DNA of 64,000 bases, from the NCBI RefSeq assembly GCF_039536765.1, contig NZ_BAAAZF010000001.1, forward strand, positions 2,811,501 through 2,875,500, read 5' to 3'. This stretch comes from Parerythrobacter jejuensis (GTDB taxonomy: Bacteria; Pseudomonadota; Alphaproteobacteria; Sphingomonadales; Sphingomonadaceae). Positions 28,278 through 36,927 of the stretch are shown in pieces. A program made the position numbers and the translations under genes. Each line of letters begins with the position of its first letter. Position 1 is the first letter of the stretch. The notes below the pieces were generated by a model. The model was not told where the DNA came from and searched no databases. It saw only the letters and a list, made by a program, of their open reading frames with translations.

Positions 28278-29156
28278 TTAGTCGCTACGCGTCAGCGGTT
28301 GCCCGGGGATCGGGATATATTCTTTGTCGTCGCCGGGCACGGTGGGGAAGCGTCCCTTGTTCCAGTCATCCTTGGCCTGCTCGATCCGGTCCTTGCTGGA
28401 ACTGACGAAATTCCACCACACGTGCCGTTTGGTGGCAAAGGCTTCGCCGCCCAGCAACATGATCCGCCCGCCGCGATCTGATGACAGCATCATGGTGTGT
28501 CCCGGCTCCAGCACAGTGAGCGCGTATAGTTCGAGGGACTGCCCGTCGATGGAAGCCTCACCGCCCACCAGCATCACGGCGCGCTCATCCGCGTCACAGT
28601 CGATCGGGAGGCTGCCGGTGGGGGCCAGGTTGATTTCGGCGTAGAGCGTGTCCGCATGGGTCGTCGTGGCAGCGCGCTTGCCCCATAGCTCACCCATGAT
28701 GACAGTCGCTTGCGCGCATTGATCCTCTACCACGGGAAGATCTTTTACGGCTTCGAATGCCGGATCGATCTCCTCGCAGCCATCGGGCAGGGCAAGCCAG
28801 GTCTGCATCCCGTAGAGTTTTGGCCCTGCATCACGCTCCGCCTGCGGGCTCCGCTCGGAATGAACGATGCCTTTGCCCGCGGTCATCAGGTTCACCTGGC
28901 CCGGGCGAATGGTCGAAAAACTCCCGATACTGTCGCGGTGATCGATCGCACCTTCAAACAGCCAGGTCACAGTGGCGAGGTTGATATGCGGGTGCGGGCG
29001 AACGTCCATGGCCGTGCCGATATCGAGTTGGGCCGGCCCGAACTGGTCCACAAAGATGAACGGCCCCACCATGGTGCGTCCCGGCGTCGGCAACGCTCGA
29101 CGGACCTGGAACTGGCCCAGATTGTGGGTGGTGGGGGTTATCGTCTGGGCGATCAT
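28278..29156 (-). CDS. pirin family protein
   Basis: A 292-residue bicupin of the pirin family (some members are quercetin 2,3-dioxygenases or metal-dependent regulators). The N-terminal cupin carries the metal-site histidines in RPHPHINLATVTW and the later GIVHSERSP motif. The C-terminal cupin and a tail with WWNFVSS are also typical. Its start overlaps the stop of the NUDIX gene (29153-29156). Confidence 0.93.
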   Translation of the reverse strand: MIAQTITPTTHNLGQFQVRRALPTPGRTMVGPFIFVDQFGPAQLDIGTAMDVRPHPHINLATVTWLFEGAIDHRDSIGSFSTIRPGQVNLMTAGKGIVHSERSPQAERDAGPKLYGMQTWLALPDGCEEIDPAFEAVKDLPVVEDQCAQATVIMGELWGKRAATTTHADTLYAEINLAPTGSLPIDCDADERAVMLVGGEASIDGQSLELYALTVLEPGHTMMLSSDRGGRIMLLGGEAFATKRHVWWNFVSSSKDRIEQAKDDWNKGRFPTVPGDDKEYIPIPGQPLTRSD

Positions 29157-29608
29157 GATCCGGCATCCTTATCGATCAATTCGGCGACATTGCGAGGGAA
29201 GATATATTCGTGCCAATCGGTCAGCTCAGTGCGGGTGAACCAGCGATGTTCCTGCATGACGCGTTGTTCGAGCTGGGTATGCCCTGACGTATCAATCCGG
29301 GCCTCCGAGACCCGGATTCTGAAATATCGCTCGTCAGCTCTTACAGGCTCGCCTTCGACCGTCACGAATTCGGGGCAAATCTGCTCGATCTGCGGGCCCG
29401 GATCGGCCTCGATACCTGTCTCTTCCAGCAATTCGCGCCTCGCGGCATCCTCGAAGCTCTCGCCAGGATCGCACTCGCCGCCCGCTGTCACCCAGAAAGG
29501 CGGCCTGCCATCAACCGTGAAGCGGAACATCAGCAAGCGTTCGGCTGGATCGAGGACAAGGATGCGCGCCGCCCGGCGCAATCGCTTTTCAGTCACAGAC
29601 TCGGCCAT
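29153..29608 (-). CDS. NUDIX hydrolase
   Basis: A 151-residue Nudix enzyme with an exact Nudix box G-x5-E-x7-R-E-L-L-E-E-T-G-I starting at GGECDPGE (about residue 43), where the glutamates bind Mg2+. It hydrolyses a nucleoside diphosphate linked to another moiety; the substrate cannot be read from sequence. It lies between bolA (five bases upstream) and the pirin gene (overlapping). Confidence 0.92.
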   Translation of the reverse strand: MAESVTEKRLRRAARILVLDPAERLLMFRFTVDGRPPFWVTAGGECDPGESFEDAARRELLEETGIEADPGPQIEQICPEFVTVEGEPVRADERYFRIRVSEARIDTSGHTQLEQRVMQEHRWFTRTELTDWHEYIFPRNVAELIDKDAGS

Positions 29609-29613
29609 CCGCG

Positions 29614-29886
29614 TTACTTTCCTCCGGGAACGGAGGCCTTGATCGCCACCGCGTGGACACGCTCGCCCACGATATCGCCAAGTGCAGCGATCACTTGCCG
29701 CTGGCGTTGCAGGCGCGACACGCCCGCAAATGCGGGGCTTTCGATGACGACAGTAAAATGCGATTCGCCCGATCCATCATCACCCGCATGGCCAGCGTGC
29801 TGGCCGCTATCGTTGATCACTTCGAGCATGGTCGGAGCAAATGCCCGCTGCAATATTTCTTCAATTTCAGCCTGCATCGTGGCCAT
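29614..29886 (-). CDS. bolA: BolA family protein
   Basis: A 90-residue BolA-type protein. These pair with monothiol glutaredoxins in iron-sulfur and iron homeostasis and also affect morphology. Seen: LEVINDSGQHAGHAG, with the characteristic histidine, followed by SHFTVVIESPAF and RHR-type loop residues LQRQRQVIAALG. I start at ATG 29886 (MATMQAEIEE); a TTG seven codons earlier is possible. It is divergent from the J-domain gene by 52 bases, and cobS lies 3.4 kb further on, as in the alphaproteobacterial bolA/J-domain/cobS neighbourhood. Confidence 0.9.
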   Translation of the reverse strand: MATMQAEIEEILQRAFAPTMLEVINDSGQHAGHAGDDGSGESHFTVVIESPAFAGVSRLQRQRQVIAALGDIVGERVHAVAIKASVPGGK

Positions 29887-29938
29887 GGCCTTTGATACCC
29901 CTTTCAATCGCGTGCCGCATTACCCATCCTAAAGCGCT

Positions 29939-30532
29939 ATGCGTGGTGACCGGTTCCATGGACGATACGAAAGCTCAGGGCGAGTCTGCGAACACCCTTC
30001 CTGCCGCGAGCCGGGCGAATTCCGCGCGCCCGGAAGTTTTGGCAACAGTTTTGACGGTCCTGGCCAGTGGCGCTGGATGTGCCTTGAGCATGTGCGCGAA
30101 TTCAATGCGGGGTATGACTGGTTCGAAGGGATGAATGCAGAGGAAATCCTTCGCGCCCAGTCCCCTGCCTCCGGATGGCAAACCGAAACCGCTGCTTTCC
30201 GCCCGACAGCCGGCGTGGACGGAATGCCGCGCTGGGCCGATTTCAACGATCCGCTTGACGCAATCGGTGCGCGTGTTGCCGGGATCAAAAGCCGCGCCCA
30301 GCGCGAAGCGGATATGGCGATGGATGGCAGGTTCAGCCGGGACGAGGCGCAGGCACTCGAAACGATGGGGCTGGGGCTGGAAACGGACCGCAAGAAACTG
30401 CGCCGGCGCTATTCCGAGCTCGTGCGCCGTTATCACCCCGACCGCAATGGCGGGGATCGCAAATACGAAAAGCGCCTGAGCAGGGTGGTCGAGGCCTATC
30501 AGCTGCTCAGGAAGAGCGCGGCCATCGCCTAG
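29939..30532 (+). CDS. J-domain (DnaJ-like) protein with an N-terminal zinc-binding region
   Basis: A 197-residue co-chaperone-like protein. The J-domain is at the C terminus, with the Hsp70-activating HPD in RRYHPDRNGG (about 166-175). The N-terminal half has a Cys/His cluster (VCEHPSCREPG, later MCLEHVREF) that probably binds zinc. In alphaproteobacteria this type lies next to cobS. It overlaps the convergent GST gene by four bases. Confidence 0.9.
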   Translation: MRGDRFHGRYESSGRVCEHPSCREPGEFRAPGSFGNSFDGPGQWRWMCLEHVREFNAGYDWFEGMNAEEILRAQSPASGWQTETAAFRPTAGVDGMPRWADFNDPLDAIGARVAGIKSRAQREADMAMDGRFSRDEAQALETMGLGLETDRKKLRRRYSELVRRYHPDRNGGDRKYEKRLSRVVEAYQLLRKSAAIA

Positions 30533-31161
30533 CTTTCAGTCTGCGCCTGTTCGATCAGTTTCTGGTCAATGGCGACAGCTTCCACACATTTCGGACGCGT
30601 GGTGCACCGCTCTACATACGCCTTGAAGCTGGGGCGTTCCGCTACAGTGCCGAAGCGCAAGCCCCAGATAAACTGGCTGCCGACATAGCAGTCGGCCATG
30701 GTGAACCTGTCACCGCAGACAAAATCGTTCGTGTTCAACCAGCTATCGATCGCATCGAGTGCAAGTTCGAGGGATCCGAATCCGGCCATCCCGGCCCGTT
30801 CGGGCGGGACTTCCCAGCCCATGGCAGCGCCGATAATAGCCTGCTCGAGCGGTCCGGCAGCAAAGAACAGCCAACGGAAATAGCTCGCCTTCTCATGCGC
30901 ATCGGGCAGCAGGCCCGTCCCAGGGTGTGTCTCTGCCAGATAGTGACAAATGGCGGCAGCTTCTGTCACCACATGGTCGTGGCCACCATGATGATGCACC
31001 AGCGTGGGGACCTTGTTCATGGGATTGATATCGACAAAGTTGTCAGGCCTTGTGGCCCAGTCGAACACGACCTGGTCGTAATTAGCGCCAGCTTCGTGGA
31101 GCGCCCATCGCGCAATCTGCCCGCGGCTCATCGCGACGGTGTAGAATGTGAAATCTGCCAT
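30529..31161 (-). CDS. glutathione S-transferase family protein
   Basis: A 210-residue GST with an N-terminal thioredoxin-fold domain (MADFTFYTVAMSRGQIARWA, the cis-Pro in NKVPTLVHH, and the glutathione-contacting TEAAAICHYLAE) and a helical C-terminal domain containing the N-capping box FTMADCYVG. Substrate unknown. It starts two bases after the DUF1428 stop, so the two are co-transcribed. Confidence 0.92.
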   Translation of the reverse strand: MADFTFYTVAMSRGQIARWALHEAGANYDQVVFDWATRPDNFVDINPMNKVPTLVHHHGGHDHVVTEAAAICHYLAETHPGTGLLPDAHEKASYFRWLFFAAGPLEQAIIGAAMGWEVPPERAGMAGFGSLELALDAIDSWLNTNDFVCGDRFTMADCYVGSQFIWGLRFGTVAERPSFKAYVERCTTRPKCVEAVAIDQKLIEQAQTES

Positions 31162-31163
31162 GC

Positions 31164-31529
31164 TTAAGCCTTCTCTTTGCTGGCCGAATAGATCGTCCGG
31201 AAACCGCCGAAGATCATGCGTTTGCCATCAAAGGGCATGTCTGCAGGCGGATTTTTCATCCGTTCGTCCTGCATCATGTCCTCGTGCGCCTTGTCGGAGG
31301 CTTCCTTGCTTTCGAAGGTCACCCACGAGAAGACAATCTTCTCGCCCGTCTCCGCGTTCACGGCCTTGCGAAAATCGGTCACCTCGCCCTCGGGGACGTC
31401 GACTTCCCAATTCTCGATCACTTCTAGTGCGCCATAGTCGAGAAATATCTGACCCATATCCTCGGCCATCTTGCGGTAGGCGGCTTCATTTCCTGCGGGA
31501 ACCGCCAGCACCACACCCATCACATACAT
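31164..31529 (-). CDS. DUF1428 family protein
   Basis: A 121-residue member of the DUF1428 family, small dimeric alpha/beta-barrel (ferredoxin-like) proteins of unknown role. Typical segments: ALEVIENWEVDVPEGEVTDF, ETGEKIVFSWVTFESKEA and the end MPFDGKRMIFGGF. Start ATG 31529 (MYVMGVV) with AGGAGAG upstream. Co-transcribed with the downstream GST gene. Confidence 0.88.
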   Translation of the reverse strand: MYVMGVVLAVPAGNEAAYRKMAEDMGQIFLDYGALEVIENWEVDVPEGEVTDFRKAVNAETGEKIVFSWVTFESKEASDKAHEDMMQDERMKNPPADMPFDGKRMIFGGFRTIYSASKEKA

Positions 31530-31588
31530 CGCGTCTCTCCTCCTGATCGCCAGCATTCATGGACCCGGATTGTGACCAGACAATGGTG

Positions 31589-32437
31589 CTACTGGCGGAA
31601 TGCCCAGCGCAAGGTCTTGCCCATACCCCACGTGGCGGCACGCGCGGGCAGGGCAGCAAGACCGGGGCGTTCCAGACCCAGCATGGACCGGGCAAAAGCG
31701 GGGAGCAACGCCACCGCCTCACCCCCTAGCATCGCTTGGACGGCAGGCGGGGATCCCGGCGGGCGCTGGGTCAGCACGAGGTCGGCAACCTCGCGCGCTT
31801 GCGGGCTGGCACGCAAATCTCCGCGCATTTCCCGGAACAGCATTTCTGCCTCGTTGCGGTTTATCGGGACGGGATCGGCGCCCAGACCGCGGGCAATGAC
31901 GGCAAACTGGCGGTAGTATTCGTCCTGCTCGCTGCCGGGCATATCAGGACGGACATGGCGCAAATATGCGGCGAGGAAACTGGTGGATTCGGCCACATGA
32001 ACCCAAGCCAGAGTGCGCGGATCGGTAGCGGTATAGGGTGATCCATCGAGCAGGGTACCTTGTACCCGCAGATGAATCCGATTGACCCGCTCGATGGCCT
32101 CTTTCGCATCGTCTCGATGCCCGAATGTGGTCAGCGCAATAAAGCGGGCAGTGCGACGCAACCGCCCGTGCATGTCCTCGCGAAAATTGGAATGGTCGAG
32201 AACACCTTGCAGGGCGTGCGGGTGGAGCATTTGCAGCAACAGGCCGCGAACCCCGCCCACCATCATGCCGACCAGATCCGCATGCACCATCCGGATCGGG
32301 GTATTCTTCTCGAACAGCGCATCATCACTGGGCGGGACGGGCTCCTGCCCGTTCTCGACATCATTGAACACGGCACGCACGCGGCCAACCAGCTGCTGTC
32401 TGAGAAATTCCGTGGGTGAAGGCGGCGGCATCGCCAT
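31589..32437 (-). CDS. DUF2236 / oxygenase MpaB family protein
   Basis: A 282-residue, mostly helical protein of the DUF2236 group, which includes fungal MpaB oxygenases and is related to latex-clearing proteins that use haem b. Seen: the IRMVHADLVGMMVGGVRGLLLQMLHPHALQG opening (given in part: LLLQMLHPHALQG), TTFGHRDDA, and AWVHVAESTSFLAAY near 145, where conserved histidines are candidate haem ligands. Activity is inferred. Two ATGs (32437 and 32431) are possible starts. It is divergent from the ChrR-like cupin gene, 88 bases away. Confidence 0.82.
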   Translation of the reverse strand: MAMPPPSPTEFLRQQLVGRVRAVFNDVENGQEPVPPSDDALFEKNTPIRMVHADLVGMMVGGVRGLLLQMLHPHALQGVLDHSNFREDMHGRLRRTARFIALTTFGHRDDAKEAIERVNRIHLRVQGTLLDGSPYTATDPRTLAWVHVAESTSFLAAYLRHVRPDMPGSEQDEYYRQFAVIARGLGADPVPINRNEAEMLFREMRGDLRASPQAREVADLVLTQRPPGSPPAVQAMLGGEAVALLPAFARSMLGLERPGLAALPARAATWGMGKTLRWAFRQ

Positions 32438-32525
32438 AAGCGTAGTGCAGCAAGGGTCCCTTGGCGAGTGAGAAGTCGCTCCCCATCTTGGCAGCACGCC
32501 GTCAGTTTGAGAGTGGAGCCATTGC

Positions 32526-33200
32526 ATGGACGTCAATGCCGATTTTGACCACCGTGTCCACGTCCATTCGGGCCGGATTGACTGGGTGCCGTCGCCCATG
32601 CCCGGCGTGGACCGCCGCATGCTGGACCGCGTCGGAGACGAGGTCGCAAGGGCGACGTCGATTGTTCGATATGCCGAAGGAAGCGCTTTCCCCGAACACA
32701 CGCATGGCGGCGGGGAAGAATTCATCGTCCTGGAAGGCACGTTCCAGGATGAACAAGGCGATTATCCGGCCGGGACCTACGTCCGCAATCCCCCGACAAC
32801 CCATCACATTCCGCGCTCCGATGATGGTTGCACCATCTTCGTCAAACTGTGGCAATTCGATGCGGCGGACCGGAACCAGTTCAGTCTCGATCTCAACACT
32901 GTCCCTTTGGTGGATCTGGAGCATGGGCGCGCCCGGGCGGAGCTCCATCGCGATGCCCACGAAACAGTGGCGATCGAGCAGTGGCAACCGCACGGAACCT
33001 ATGATGTGGGCGATGCCGGGGGTGCCGAAATCCTCGTCCTCGACGGGCTGCTGCAAATGGATGCCACGCGATTGGCGCGGCACGACTGGTTGCGCCTGCC
33101 CAAAGGCGATTTGATCAGTCTGAAAGCGGGGCCGGAAGGTGCCAGATTCTGGATCAAGACCGGGCATCTCGACCATCTACGGGTCCCGGAAAGCAACTGA
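32526..33200 (+). CDS. ChrR-like bicupin protein without an adjacent sigma factor
   Basis: A 224-residue protein resembling the cupin domain of the anti-sigma factor ChrR. Metal-site residues are visible in [17 protein letters not shown] (about 57-73), with [16 protein letters not shown] following as in ChrR. A second cupin half has [11 protein letters not shown]. The zinc-binding anti-sigma domain of ChrR is absent and no ECF sigma gene is nearby, so this is a stand-alone cupin, probably an enzyme or sensor. Confidence 0.85.
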   Translation: MDVNADFDHRVHVHSGRIDWVPSPMPGVDRRMLDRVGDEVARATSIVRYAEGSAFPEHTHGGGEEFIVLEGTFQDEQGDYPAGTYVRNPPTTHHIPRSDDGCTIFVKLWQFDAADRNQFSLDLNTVPLVDLEHGRARAELHRDAHETVAIEQWQPHGTYDVGDAGGAEILVLDGLLQMDATRLARHDWLRLPKGDLISLKAGPEGARFWIKTGHLDHLRVPESN

Positions 33201-33265
33201 ATCGGTGCTACAGTCATAATGGGGCATTGCGAGGCGGCCCGGGCTTGTCTAGGTCCGCCAGCGCA

Positions 33266-34252
33266 ATGAACGAGATCACCGACAAGAGCTTCGAGCCCAA
33301 CGCCAAGACGACCCTTTCCGCGCCGGACACCACGGTGGATGTGCGCGAGACCTTCGGGATCGATATCGACTGGCAAGTCCCCGCCTTTTCCGAGGCGGAC
33401 GAGCGCGTGCCCGATTTCGACGAAAGCTATGTGTTCGATCCGGACACGACGCTCGCGATTCTGGCCGGTTTTGCCCACAATCGGCGGGTAATGGTCCAGG
33501 GCTATCACGGTACGGGTAAGTCGACCCACATCGAGCAGGTAGCCGCGCGCCTCAATTGGCCGTGTATCCGGATCAACCTCGATGCCCATATCAGCCGGAT
33601 CGACCTAGTCGGGCGCGATGCCATCGTGCTGCGCGACGGCTTACAGGTGACCGAATTCCGCGAGGGCCTGTTGCCGTGGGCCTTACAGCACCCGGTTGCG
33701 CTGGTGTTCGACGAATATGACGCAGGGCGCCCAGACGTGATGTTCGTCATCCAGCGCGTGCTCGAGCAGCAAGGCAAGTTGACCCTGCTGGACCAGAACC
33801 GCGTGATCCGCCCGGACCCCAATTTCCGCCTGTTTGCGACTGCCAACACGGTCGGCCTGGGTGACACGAGCGGATTGTATCACGGCACCCAGCAGATCAA
33901 CCAGGGCCAGATGGACCGCTGGAATATCGTGGTCGGCCTCAACTACCTGCCGGCTGAAACCGAGCAGAACATCGTTGCCGCCAAGAACCCGGATGCGGAT
34001 CCCAAAATGATTGCGGACATGATCAAGGTTGCCGACCTGACCCGCCAGGGCTTCATCAACGGCGATATCTCGACCGTTATGAGCCCGCGCACTGTCATCA
34101 CCTGGGCCGAAAACACCGCAATTTTCAATAATGCCGGTCTCGCCTTCCGCCTCAGCTTCCTCAACAAATGCGACGAAGCCGAGCGGATGCTGGTGGCCGA
34201 GTATTACCAGCGCGTGTTCGGCGAAGACCTGCCAGAAAGTGTCGTCGGCTGA
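33266..34252 (+). CDS. cobS: CobS-type AAA+ ATPase (cobaltochelatase subunit)
   Basis: A 328-residue MoxR/CobS-class AAA+ protein. Walker A GYHGTGKS (about 81-88), Walker B ALVFDEYD (about 145-152), and the sensor region [15 protein letters not shown] are seen; the last is highly typical of CobS. CobS with CobT powers cobalt insertion by CobN in aerobic cobalamin synthesis. cobT is not the next gene and is not in this window. The ATG at 33266 follows a long noncoding-like lead. It is followed after 48 bases by a PBP gene. Confidence 0.9.
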   Translation: MNEITDKSFEPNAKTTLSAPDTTVDVRETFGIDIDWQVPAFSEADERVPDFDESYVFDPDTTLAILAGFAHNRRVMVQGYHGTGKSTHIEQVAARLNWPCIRINLDAHISRIDLVGRDAIVLRDGLQVTEFREGLLPWALQHPVALVFDEYDAGRPDVMFVIQRVLEQQGKLTLLDQNRVIRPDPNFRLFATANTVGLGDTSGLYHGTQQINQGQMDRWNIVVGLNYLPAETEQNIVAAKNPDADPKMIADMIKVADLTRQGFINGDISTVMSPRTVITWAENTAIFNNAGLAFRLSFLNKCDEAERMLVAEYYQRVFGEDLPESVVG

Positions 34253-34268
34253 GGTTATTTTGCCCTCG

Positions 34269-34302
34269 ATTTTACTGTGTTGTCTTGCTAATACAGTAAA
34301 AT
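34269..34302. promoter_or_regulatory. 10-bp perfect inverted repeat over the promoter and start codon of the PBP gene
   Basis: ATTTTACTGT (34269-34278) is perfectly repeated inverted as ACAGTAAAAT (34293-34302), with a 14-base spacer. The right arm contains the first two bases of the ATG at 34301. The AT-rich stem with no T tract is unlike a terminator. It reads as an operator dyad or an RNA hairpin at the translation start. Confidence 0.6.
34286..34294 (+). promoter_or_regulatory. possible extended -10 element for a leaderless PBP transcript
   Basis: TGCTAATAC matches an extended -10 (TG-n-TAnnnT-like). Its end lies seven bases before the A of the ATG at 34301, which places the transcript start on the start codon. 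No Shine-Dalgarno sequence is present upstream, as expected for a leaderless mRNA. No good -35 hexamer is seen. Confidence 0.45.
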
Positions 34303-36517
34303 GAATTCCCCGTGGTTCCGTAAACTGACGCCGTGGCGGCGCGATTCCGGTAAGCCGGAAGGCGCCTATGCTGGCTATTTTGCGGAACGTGGTGGGGGCA
34401 CGGAGGAACCGCTCTATCGCTCTGGTTCGCCGCAGACGGACTACGACCAATGGGATCAACGGCTTGACCAGGTTGATCGTCATGTCGACTTGCATGAGCG
34501 CAAGAAGCAGCGCTGGTGGCAGCCCTCTTTCTGGCGCGAGCGTCGCAAGCGGTGGTGGATCGCCCGGATTCTTGCGGCGGGCTTGCTGGCCTTCATCGCT
34601 CTGGTCGCATTTCTAGCGCTGACGACGCCGCTGGACAAATCGCTGGAGCCGGTGGTTCCGCCCCAGATCACGCTGCTTGCCTCCGATGGTACGCCGATTG
34701 CCCGCAATGGCGCGATTGTTGATGATCCGATCGCAGTAGAGGATTTGCCCCCGCATGTGGTGCAGGCCTTTCTCGCGATCGAAGACCGGCGTTTTTATTC
34801 GCATTGGGGCGTCGATCCGCGCGGGCTGGCACGGGCGGTTTGGGCCAATGCGACCGGTGGACGGGTGCAAGGCGGCAGCACGATTACGCAGCAGCTAGCG
34901 AAATTCACGTTCTTGAGCCCGGAACGCAGCCTGACCCGCAAGGGCCGCGAAATGCTGATTGCGTTTTGGCTGGAGACCTGGCTGACCAAGGATGAAATCC
35001 TCGAGCGGTATCTCTCCAATACCTATTTCGGCGACAATACCTACGGGCTGCGGGCCGCGAGCCTGCACTATTTCTACCGCCAGCCGGAAAACCTGACAGT
35101 GGAGCAGGCGGCGATGCTGGCGGGGCTGGTGCAGGCACCGTCTGCCCTGCGCCCGACCAAGCATTATGAGCGAGCCGAGACGCGGATGCGGCTGGTCGTC
35201 GGGGCGATGGTGGCAACAGGGTATCTGACCGAACAGGAAGCGGCAGGGATTTCTGCGCCTAAGCTGGATGTACGGACCACCTATGATGTGCCGACAGGAA
35301 CCTATTTCGCCGATTGGGCCCTGCCGGTCCTGCGCAGGCAATCCGAAGCCGGATACGAGCGTCAGGCAATCACGACCACTCTCGATTCACGGTTGCAGGG
35401 CATTGCCCGGCGCGTGGTAGCCAATGCCAATCTGGGCGGGGCGCAAGCGGCCATCGTGGCGATGCGGCCCAATGGAGAAGTGGTCGCTATGGTGGGCGGC
35501 CGGGATTATCGCGAGAGCCCCTTCAACCGTGTTTCCCAAGCGAAACGGCAACCCGGCTCCACGTTCAAGACCTTCGTCTGGCTCGCCGCGTTGGAAGCTG
35601 GCGCCACGCCTGACGACCCTGTTGCCAATACCGAAATCACCACTGGCGGTTATCGTCCCCGCAACAGTGGTGGCAAATATTCTGACAGCCTGACGCTGGA
35701 AGACGCCTTTGCCCGATCGAGCAATGTTGCCGCCGTGCGCCTGTTCAACTCGGTCGGCGACGAAGCCGTGATCAAGATGGCGCGCGATCTGGGCATCACA
35801 TCGCCATTGCCGGCGGGCGATCCCAGCATGGCGTTGGGCACATCGACCATGTCGCTGCTTGAACTGACCTCGGCCTATGCTGGCATTGCCGGCAATGCGT
35901 TCCCCGTAACGGCGTCGCCACTGCCACACGAAGAATTAAGCTGGTGGGACTGGTTGTGGGACGGCCCCTCCAGTCTTTCGGGCGGAGTGCATGAGGATAT
36001 CGAGCGGATGCTGCGCCGCGCGGTCAATGCCGGAACGGGGCGGGCCGCCATGTTGTCTGGCCCCAATTACGGCAAGACGGGGACGAGCCAGGGCAATCGG
36101 GATGCGCTGTTTGTGGGCTATGCCGGGGACTTGGTGGTTGGGGTCTGGATCGGCAATGACGATAACAGCCCGCTCAACGGGATCAGCGGCGGCGGCTTGC
36201 CTGCCCGGATGTGGCGCGATTTCATGCGCCAGAGTCTGGGGGCGCAACCGGCACCTGAAGCACCGCGGGCTAATCCTTCAGGTCCGGTCCAGCCCATGGA
36301 TGTGCCCGAACTTGACGATATCCCGCTGGGTGAGGGCGTCCGGATCGAGGATGGCGGGTTGACCATCGAAACCGACCTAGAAGGCGTCCCGCTCGATATC
36401 CGCATCGGCCCCGATGGCGTGCGCGTGGATGGCGACGCAATAGAGGAGGCGCAGCGGGAAGCGGAACGGGCGATCGAGCAGGCCCAACGCGACGCACAAC
36501 GCCAAACGGGGCGATAA
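34301..36517 (+). CDS. bifunctional penicillin-binding protein (PBP1A-type glycosyltransferase/transpeptidase)
   Basis: A 738-residue class A PBP that polymerises and cross-links peptidoglycan. Order: a charged cytoplasmic tail of about 85 residues, one membrane helix (about 88-108), GT51 domain with catalytic Glu in EDRRFYSHWG (E161), and the transpeptidase domain with nucleophile Ser in GSTFK (S420), SSN at about 475 and KTGTS (K592). The acidic C terminus ends in a Glu/Ala/Gln/Arg-rich helix (about 710-735). No catOB-type insert is evident, so this may be a PBP1C/MtgA-like variant. The start lies in an inverted repeat without a ribosome-binding site. Confidence 0.93.
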   Translation: MNSPWFRKLTPWRRDSGKPEGAYAGYFAERGGGTEEPLYRSGSPQTDYDQWDQRLDQVDRHVDLHERKKQRWWQPSFWRERRKRWWIARILAAGLLAFIALVAFLALTTPLDKSLEPVVPPQITLLASDGTPIARNGAIVDDPIAVEDLPPHVVQAFLAIEDRRFYSHWGVDPRGLARAVWANATGGRVQGGSTITQQLAKFTFLSPERSLTRKGREMLIAFWLETWLTKDEILERYLSNTYFGDNTYGLRAASLHYFYRQPENLTVEQAAMLAGLVQAPSALRPTKHYERAETRMRLVVGAMVATGYLTEQEAAGISAPKLDVRTTYDVPTGTYFADWALPVLRRQSEAGYERQAITTTLDSRLQGIARRVVANANLGGAQAAIVAMRPNGEVVAMVGGRDYRESPFNRVSQAKRQPGSTFKTFVWLAALEAGATPDDPVANTEITTGGYRPRNSGGKYSDSLTLEDAFARSSNVAAVRLFNSVGDEAVIKMARDLGITSPLPAGDPSMALGTSTMSLLELTSAYAGIAGNAFPVTASPLPHEELSWWDWLWDGPSSLSGGVHEDIERMLRRAVNAGTGRAAMLSGPNYGKTGTSQGNRDALFVGYAGDLVVGVWIGNDDNSPLNGISGGGLPARMWRDFMRQSLGAQPAPEAPRANPSGPVQPMDVPELDDIPLGEGVRIEDGGLTIETDLEGVPLDIRIGPDGVRVDGDAIEEAQREAERAIEQAQRDAQRQTGR

Positions 36518-36519
36518 AT

Positions 36520-36927
36520 CTAGACTTCGGGTTCCGCCAGCAACACGTTCATGATCGCCGTTGCCCTTGGGCGCTCGCGCTGGTCCTGCCAGCATTCGAC
36601 CGCAATATTCGCGTTGCGCCGTCCCAGCTTAGTAATGCGTGCCTTGGCGAACAGAGGTGCGGCCTTGGCCGGGGCGAGGAATTGCACTGTGATATTGATG
36701 GGTTTCAGCTGGACCTCGCGCTCTTCAGCCTTGAGCGCGAGGCGCAAAGCGGCGTAGCCAGCCGTTTCGAGCAGTCCACTGATCGCGCCGCCATGGTAGA
36801 ATCCCGGCCGCCCTTCCACTATGTTCTCCCCGCCCAGGATAAGAATGGGCACGCCGTCTTCCCACTCGTTGAATGCAATGCCAAGCGAGGCGGCATAAGG
36901 CGTGATCGCGGACAGTTCATTTGCCAT
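36520..36927 (-). CDS. PaaI family hotdog thioesterase
   Basis: A 135-residue single-hotdog protein of the PaaI/YbgC-like thioesterase group. The family motif appears as GRPGFYHGGAISGLLETAGY (about 43-62), with the HGG turn that contacts the CoA thioester. Substrate unknown. It overlaps the upstream thioesterase gene by 11 bases and is convergent with the PBP gene. Confidence 0.88.
   Translation of the reverse strand: MANELSAITPYAASLGIAFNEWEDGVPILILGGENIVEGRPGFYHGGAISGLLETAGYAALRLALKAEEREVQLKPINITVQFLAPAKAAPLFAKARITKLGRRNANIAVECWQDQRERPRATAIMNVLLAEPEV

Noticed and set aside
34269-34302. SOS (LexA) box at the PBP start
   Set aside because: The CTGT and ACAG elements are separated by 14 bases, not the 8 of the E. 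coli site, and alphaproteobacterial LexA uses GTTC-N7-GTTC, which is absent.
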